7,983 bases of DNA, from NCBI GenBank assembly GCA_934659415.1, contig CAKUHW010000039.1, positions 1-7,983 on the forward strand, written 5' to 3'. A program made the translations under genes and the position numbers. Under the pieces are notes generated by a model that was given only the letters and a program-made list of their open reading frames with translations, had not been told where the DNA came from and searched no databases. Of this stretch, positions 4,449-7,983 are shown piece by piece; position 1 is the stretch's first letter; each line of letters starts with the position of its first letter. Source of the stretch: an uncultured Oscillospiraceae bacterium. Its GTDB lineage: Bacteria; Bacillota; Clostridia; Oscillospirales; Oscillospiraceae.

Positions 4449-5615
4449 CTATTTGAACTGCTCCAGGAAGACGGCCAGGCGCTTGAGCGCCTCGTCCAGG
4501 TTATGCATGGAGGCCGCGTAGCAGGCCCGGACATAGCCCTCGCCGCCGGGGCCGAAGGCGGAGCCGGGGATGACCGCCACCCGCTGCTCGGCCAGGAACC
4601 GGTCGCAAAACTCCTCAGAGGTCAGGCCGGTGGAGCGGATGCAGGGGAAGGTGTAGAAGGCGCCCCGGGGCTCAAAGCAGTCCAGCCCCAGCTTGCGGAA
4701 GCCGTCTACCAGGAAGCGGCGGCGGCCGTCGTACTCCTGCTTCATGGCCTCGATATCCCGGTCGCCGCAGCGCATGGCCTCAATGGCGGCGTACTGGCTG
4801 GTGGTGGGGGCGGACATGATGCCGTACTGGTGCAGCTTGGTCATGGGGGCGATGAGCTCCCGGGGGCCGCACACATAGCCCATGCGCCAGCCGGTCATGG
4901 AGTAGGCCTTGGAAAAGCCGTTGATTACAATGGTGCGCTCGTACATATCGGGGAGGTTGGCCATGGATACATGGCGCCCGCCATAGGTGAGCTCGGCGTA
5001 GATCTCGTCGGAGATCACCATGATGTCCGTGCCCCGCAGCACCTGGGCCAGGGCCTCCAGATCCTCCCGGCCCATCACGCCGCCGGTGGGGTTGTTGGGA
5101 TAGGGCAGCACCAGCAGCTTTGTGCGGGGGGTGATGGCCGCGCGCAGCTCGTCGGCGGTGAGGCGGAAGTCGTTCTCGGCCCTGGTCTCCACCGGCACGG
5201 GCACGCCGTAGGCCATGGAGGAGAGAGGGCCGTAGCACACAAAGGAGGGAGTGGGGATGATGACCTCGTCCCCCACCTCCAGCAGGCAGCGGAAGCACAG
5301 GTCCAGCCCCTCGCTGCCGCCCACGGTGACCAGAATCTGGCCGATGGGGGCGTACTCCAGGTCGAACCGGCGCTTCATGTACCGGGAGATCTCCCGGCGC
5401 AGGTCGCTGAGGCCGGCGTTGGGGGTGTATTTGGTAAAGCCCTTCTCCAGAGAGTAGATGCCCGCGTCCCGGATGTGCCAGGGGGTCTGAAAGTCGGGCT
5501 CGCCCACCCCCAGGGAGATGCCGTCGGCCATGCCGTCCAGCAGGTCGAAGTATTTGCGGATGCCGGAGGGGGGGATGGCCTTGATGCGGCCGCAGATCAG
5601 CTTATCGTAGTCCAT
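4449..5615 (-). CDS. PLP-dependent aminotransferase, PatA/AlaT-like (class I)
   Basis: This encodes a cytoplasmic 388-residue fold-type I aminotransferase, full length. Features are the N-terminal PPSGIRKYFDL substrate-lid region (15-25), LGVGEPDFQTP (35-45), YTPNAG (63-68), VGGSEGLD (98-105) for phosphate binding, YPNNPTGG (172-179) with Asn175, ISDEIYAELTY (201-211) with Asp203 pairing the pyridine nitrogen, INGFSKAYSMTGWRMGY (231-247) with Schiff-base Lys236, and YVRACYA (361-367) with the carboxylate-binding Arg363. Its start codon overlaps the stop of the Lrp-type regulator (TGATG). That regulator-aminotransferase pair mirrors alaR-alaT (yugG-yugH) of Bacillus subtilis, so an alanine:2-oxoglutarate transaminase is plausible. 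Aspartate or another amino acid cannot be excluded. It has only a weak AAAGG upstream, consistent with translational coupling. Confidence 0.9.
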   Translation of the reverse strand: MDYDKLICGRIKAIPPSGIRKYFDLLDGMADGISLGVGEPDFQTPWHIRDAGIYSLEKGFTKYTPNAGLSDLRREISRYMKRRFDLEYAPIGQILVTVGGSEGLDLCFRCLLEVGDEVIIPTPSFVCYGPLSSMAYGVPVPVETRAENDFRLTADELRAAITPRTKLLVLPYPNNPTGGVMGREDLEALAQVLRGTDIMVISDEIYAELTYGGRHVSMANLPDMYERTIVINGFSKAYSMTGWRMGYVCGPRELIAPMTKLHQYGIMSAPTTSQYAAIEAMRCGDRDIEAMKQEYDGRRRFLVDGFRKLGLDCFEPRGAFYTFPCIRSTGLTSEEFCDRFLAEQRVAVIPGSAFGPGGEGYVRACYAASMHNLDEALKRLAVFLEQFK

Positions 5616-6094
5616 CAGTCCAACACGAACCTTTCTTCCTGGGGCTCCTGACGCTGGAAGATCAGGTGCTTCTCCTTGTATTTTTTCAGGATAAAGTGGG
5701 TGGCGGTGCCGGTGACGTCCTCCAGAGGGGCCAGCTTCTCGCCTACAAACTGGGCGACCTCCTTCAGGGAGCGCCCGGAGATGATCACGGTCAGGTCGAA
5801 GGAGCCACTCATGAGATAGACGGACTCCACCTCGTCATACTGGTAGATGCGCTCGGCGATGCGGTCGAAGCCCTCGCCCCGCTGGGGGGTCACCTTCACC
5901 TCGATCAGGGCGGTGACGGCCTCCCGCTCCGTGCGGTCCCAGTCCACAATGGCCTTGTACCCAAGGATGACCCGCTCCTTCTCATATTCTGCCACGGCTG
6001 CCGCCACCTCTGCCTCGCTCATGCCGGCCAGGGATGCCAGCTGTGCCGTGGTCAGAGTACAGTCGTTCTCCAGCAGCTGCAGTAACTTTTTCAT
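5615..6094 (-). CDS. Lrp/AsnC family transcriptional regulator
   Basis: This encodes a 159-residue DNA-binding protein of the leucine-responsive/feast-famine family. Residues 1-50 form the winged helix-turn-helix (TTAQLASLAGMSEAEVAAAV, then EYEKERVILGYKAIVD). Residues 60-138 form the ligand-binding RAM domain, including ALIEVKV, VESVYLMSGSFDLTVIISGRSL and a C-terminal THFILKKYKEK. These proteins usually assemble as dimers to octamers and sense amino acids. The open frame extends to 6169, but AAGGAGG 7 nt before the ATG at 6094 and the promoter at 6141-6169 fix the start at 6094. The stop overlaps the aminotransferase ATG by one base, so it probably regulates that gene and itself. The arrangement suggests an AlaR-like function. 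Confidence 0.9.
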   Translation of the reverse strand: MKKLLQLLENDCTLTTAQLASLAGMSEAEVAAAVAEYEKERVILGYKAIVDWDRTEREAVTALIEVKVTPQRGEGFDRIAERIYQYDEVESVYLMSGSFDLTVIISGRSLKEVAQFVGEKLAPLEDVTGTATHFILKKYKEKHLIFQRQEPQEERFVLD

Positions 6095-6129
6095 AGGAAG
6101 TCCTCCTTGTTCTGTTTTCGCGCCGTTGG

Positions 6130-6151
6130 GCGTTTCCCCTATTATAAACGC
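6130..6151. promoter_or_regulatory. Inverted repeat over the lrp -10/start site (possible Lrp operator)
   Basis: GCGTTT (6130-6135) and AAACGC (6146-6151) flank the -10 and the expected start site with a 10-bp spacer. Lrp-type regulators commonly repress their own genes by binding near the promoter, so this is a candidate autoregulatory site. A second imperfect palindrome, GGGGTTGACAATCCCC (6159-6174), covers the -35. Confidence 0.35.
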
Positions 6152-6169
6152 TGCCCGTGGGGTTGACAA
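6141..6169 (-). promoter_or_regulatory. Sigma-A promoter of the lrp-aminotransferase-thrH-DUF1015-ispE operon
   Basis: On the minus strand TTGTCA (6169-6164, five of six) and a perfect TATAAT (6146-6141) are separated by exactly 17 bp. Transcription would start near 6134, about 40 nt before the lrp ATG. I see no other convincing minus-strand promoter before the terminator at 1412-1480, so this may serve all five genes. Confidence 0.8.
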
Positions 6170-6252
6170 TCCCCTTTCTCCCCGGGCGCAGGCGGTAAAA
6201 GAGATATTTTCAGCCCTTTCCCGCGTGAAAGTTTGTGTATTTATGCAGACAG

Positions 6253-6288
6253 AAAAAGGGAGGCGCGGTCTCGCGCCCCCCTTTTTTT
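6253..6288 (-). terminator. Intrinsic terminator of the carboxypeptidase gene
   Basis: AAAAAGGG-A-GGCGCG (6253-6267) pairs with CGCGCC-C-CCCTTTTT (6272-6286), with a single A/C mismatch and a 4-nt loop. On the minus strand the stem follows the stop codon directly (TGA at 6290-6288) and ends in TTTTTCTG. The T-run at 6282-6288 means it can also stop plus-strand transcription. It isolates the carboxypeptidase from the lrp operon. Confidence 0.88.
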
Positions 6289-7646
6289 CACCGCTTGCCC
6301 CGGTACCCGCCGCCCCGGCTGCCGGAATAGGAGTACCGGCGGGTGCGGGAGCGCTTTCTGCCGCGCACGATGAGGAAGATGACCACCAGAATGAGCACCA
6401 CGAAGGCGGCCAGGGCGGCCTTCACCCACCACTTGGCCCAGTAGACGCCGATCTGCTGCTTGTAGTAGAGATAGTCGGAGCGCTCCACGGCGGCGTTGGT
6501 CACCAGATCCAAAGAGCCGTAGTTCACCCCGTCGTACACCAGGGACACGCTGCCCAGCCGGACTCCGGCCTCCACGGGGGCCTCTACCCGCTCCGGCAGG
6601 TCGAAGATCAGCTCGGCCCGGTCCGGGTCGTAGTCCACGGGCATCATATGCTCGATGGAGCCCACCGGCTGCACCAGCACATGGCCGGTCTCCGAGAGGT
6701 CCACGGGGATCTCCCGGATGACGTCGGGGGTGTCCTCATTCAGCAGCACGGTATGCCGGAAGTTCTGGGAAGCCCATTCCAGCAGCCGCTTGGACTCGGA
6801 GAAGGACCAGCGGACGAAGTTCCCGTTCTCATCGTAGGAGAATTCGGAGCCCAGCAGGATGCAGTAGAAGGTGCGGCCCTGATCGTCCACGGCGGCGGAG
6901 GCCAGGCAGCGGCCCGCCTCCTCGGTGTAGCCGGTCTTGATGCCGATGGCCCGGCTGTACGTATAGCCCAGCACATACCAGCTGCCGATGAGGGCGTTGG
7001 TGGTGTGCAGCACCCGCTCCCCGGACAGGTTGGTGGCGGGCAGGGTGTAGGCGGCGGTGGACACGATGGTGCGGAACAGCTCATACTCCATGGCCGCCCT
7101 GGCCGCCAGATAGAGGTCGTAGGCGGTGGTGTAGTGGTCCGGGTCGTGCAGGCCGTGGGGGTTGGCAAAGTGGGTGCCGGTCATGCCCAGCTCCGCGGCC
7201 TTTTGGTTCATGCGCTCCACAAAGGCCTCCTGGGTGCCCGCCACGGCCTCGGCCAGGATGTTGCACGCCTCGTTGGCGGAGGGGATGAGGTCGCAGTAGA
7301 GCAGCTGCTCCACCGTGAGCACCTCTCCGGCCTTGATCCCCGCCGTGGAGCTCCCCTCCGGCAGGCGCACCGCCTGGGCGGAGGCGGTGACCGGCGTGTC
7401 CAGAGAGAGCTCGCCGGCGGACACGGCGTCCAGCACCACCAGGGAGGTCATGATCTTGGTGACGGAGGCGGGGTACATCTTCTCCCGGGCGTGGAAGTCG
7501 TACAGCACCTCGCCGCTGTCCCCGTCCACGATCACCGCCGCGCCGGCATGGGGCGCGGGGTCTTCCAGGGCCAGGGCCGCCGGGGCGGTGAGGGCCAGCG
7601 CCAGGAGCAGCGCCAGAAAAAGAGATGGGACACGGAATTTTTTCAT
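6288..7646 (-). CDS. D-alanyl-D-alanine carboxypeptidase (penicillin-binding protein, peptidase S11)
   Basis: This encodes 452 residues from the ATG at 7646. The enzyme removes the terminal D-Ala from peptidoglycan stem peptides outside the membrane. Residues 1-27 are a signal peptide (KKFR, a Leu/Ala core, then ALA). The serine-acyl-enzyme motifs are SVTK (Ser61, Lys64), SAN (123-125; SGN is more usual) and KTG (237-239). Conserved NPHGL (162-166) and the domain around AAVDDQGRTFYCILLGS follow. A beta-rich S11 C-terminal domain (about 310-385) precedes a real membrane helix at 408-427 rather than the common amphipathic anchor. The helix is followed by a 25-residue tail of Arg, Lys, Gly, Ser and Tyr that should be cytoplasmic. 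The frame is open to 7766, but the promoter at 7680-7708 rules out that start. The ribosome site (GGGGGA, 5 nt away) is only moderate. It has its own promoter and terminator. Confidence 0.93.
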   Translation of the reverse strand: MKKFRVPSLFLALLLALALTAPAALALEDPAPHAGAAVIVDGDSGEVLYDFHAREKMYPASVTKIMTSLVVLDAVSAGELSLDTPVTASAQAVRLPEGSSTAGIKAGEVLTVEQLLYCDLIPSANEACNILAEAVAGTQEAFVERMNQKAAELGMTGTHFANPHGLHDPDHYTTAYDLYLAARAAMEYELFRTIVSTAAYTLPATNLSGERVLHTTNALIGSWYVLGYTYSRAIGIKTGYTEEAGRCLASAAVDDQGRTFYCILLGSEFSYDENGNFVRWSFSESKRLLEWASQNFRHTVLLNEDTPDVIREIPVDLSETGHVLVQPVGSIEHMMPVDYDPDRAELIFDLPERVEAPVEAGVRLGSVSLVYDGVNYGSLDLVTNAAVERSDYLYYKQQIGVYWAKWWVKAALAAFVVLILVVIFLIVRGRKRSRTRRYSYSGSRGGGYRGKR

Positions 7647-7668
7647 AGGAATCCCCCGCTTTCTGTGG

Positions 7669-7685
7669 TATACTGAAACAGTATA
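7669..7685. promoter_or_regulatory. TATACTG-AAA-CAGTATA palindrome between divergent genes
   Basis: Perfect 7-bp arms (7669-7675 and 7679-7685) surround AAA. The right arm contains the -10 of the carboxypeptidase promoter. The left arm gives TGGTATACT, an extended -10, on the plus strand facing the comEA-like gene. The symmetry could serve a dimeric regulator or simply hold two facing -10 boxes. Confidence 0.45.
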
Positions 7686-7708
7686 GCAGAAATCCCTGCC
7701 GGGTGCAA
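7680..7708 (-). promoter_or_regulatory. Promoter of the D-Ala-D-Ala carboxypeptidase gene
   Basis: On the minus strand TATACT (7685-7680) is preceded by TGC, an extended -10. TTGCAC (7708-7703) lies 17 bp upstream and matches the -35 consensus at only its first three bases. The start would be near 7673, inside the left palindrome arm, with a leader of about 27 nt before the ATG. Confidence 0.65.
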
Positions 7709-7750
7709 CGGTCCGCCGCCGGGAAATTCTGCAGGGAAGGGGGCGCGGAT

Positions 7751-7983
7751 ATGGAAGGCAAGGCACGGGGCGCAGCCCTCTCCGTGGTCGCGGCGGCGCT
7801 GGCCCTGCTGCTTATGGCGGGGGTGACCCTCGGCACCGCCCTGGGCGGCGCGCCCCTGGAGACGCTGCCGGGCCCTTCTGCGGCTGCGGGCACGGGCCAT
7901 CAGGCCGGCAGGCAGGCGGTGGACATCAACCGGGCCACGGAGGAGGAGCTCACCGCGCTGCCGGGCATCGGCCCGGCCAGAGC
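7751..7983 (+). CDS. ComEA-like helix-hairpin-helix DNA-binding protein, N-terminal part (runs off the window)
   Basis: Seventy-seven complete codons are visible, and the frame is still open at the right edge. GGGAAGGGGG lies about 7 nt before the ATG at 7751. Residues 8-32 are a hydrophobic membrane anchor. Residues 33-55 are a short Gly/Ala/Pro linker. VDINRATEEELTALPGIGPAR (57-77) is the first helix-hairpin-helix of ComEA-type proteins, which bind incoming double-stranded DNA at the cell surface during competence; the VDIN.A....L..LPGIG pattern is typical. The linker leaves no room for the SLBB domain found before the HhH pair in Bacillus ComEA, so this is a short, HhH-only form. It is divergent from the carboxypeptidase gene across 104 bp. 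The name comEA is likely, but the rest of the gene and any neighbouring comEC are out of view. Confidence 0.82.
   Translation, partial: MEGKARGAALSVVAAALALLLMAGVTLGTALGGAPLETLPGPSAAAGTGHQAGRQAVDINRATEEELTALPGIGPAR

Noticed and set aside
4503..5651. Plus-strand open frame opposite the aminotransferase
   Set aside because: It mirrors the codon phase of the real aminotransferase; its translation is Gly/Ala/His/Val-rich with no recognisable motif.
6095..6169. Upstream extension of the Lrp regulator to 6169
   Set aside because: It would cover the promoter (6141-6169), whereas AAGGAGG stands 7 nt before the ATG at 6094 and the protein then begins at the helix-turn-helix, as usual.
5847..7676. Long plus-strand open frame opposite lrp and the carboxypeptidase
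   Set aside because: It runs through a strong terminator (6253-6288) and two promoters, and its translation is a Gly/His/Val-rich antisense shadow. The minus strand carries motif-complete genes.
7647..7766. Upstream extension of the carboxypeptidase to 7766
   Set aside because: It would read through the promoter at 7680-7708 and place 40 non-hydrophobic residues before a clear signal peptide that starts at the ATG at 7646.

Overview
The window looks like chromosomal DNA of a GC-rich, spore-forming member of the Clostridia. An Oscillospiraceae-type gut bacterium (the Flavonifractor/Intestinimonas kind) is my best guess. The basis is a recognisable spoIIR, strong AGGAGG-type ribosome sites, Bacillus-like promoter and SOS-box spacing, and very GC-rich third codon positions. 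Genus is inference; no rRNA is present.

Layout. 2-94 (+) is the last 30 codons of a class I/II aminotransferase. 95-250 is a regulatory region with a near-consensus promoter and three GAAC-N4-GTTC-like sites, which look like LexA (SOS) boxes. It drives 251-595 (+), an unrecognised 114-residue protein with a single C-terminal membrane segment. A hairpin-rich repeat (603-689) separates this gene from convergent spoIIR (698-1393, -). 1394-1612 holds a strong terminator, a possible sigma-F promoter for spoIIR and a second copy of the hairpin repeat. From 6094 down to 1613 all genes lie on the minus strand and appear to form one transcription unit: an Lrp/AsnC regulator, a PatA/AlaT-like aminotransferase, thrH, a DUF1015 gene and ispE. 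There is one good promoter (6141-6169) at its head and one terminator (1412-1480) at its end. 6288-7646 (-) is a D-Ala-D-Ala carboxypeptidase with its own promoter and terminator. 7751 to the end (+) is the start of a divergent comEA-like gene.

How the genes fit together. The lrp-aminotransferase pair overlaps by one base and resembles the alaR-alaT pair of Bacillus, so amino-acid-responsive control of transamination is likely. ThrH (phosphoserine phosphatase/homoserine phosphotransferase) and DUF1015 are 12 bp apart. DUF1015 genes often sit beside serine biosynthesis genes in Clostridia, so a serine/threonine theme is plausible for the middle of the operon. ispE (MEP isoprenoid pathway) appears to be an unrelated passenger.

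The most interesting items are the putative SOS-controlled small membrane protein, the paired-hairpin repeats, and the spoIIR promoter that overlaps the preceding operon's terminator. The ordinary metabolic genes contain no broken genes, CRISPR arrays, tRNAs, rRNAs or insertion sequences that I can see.
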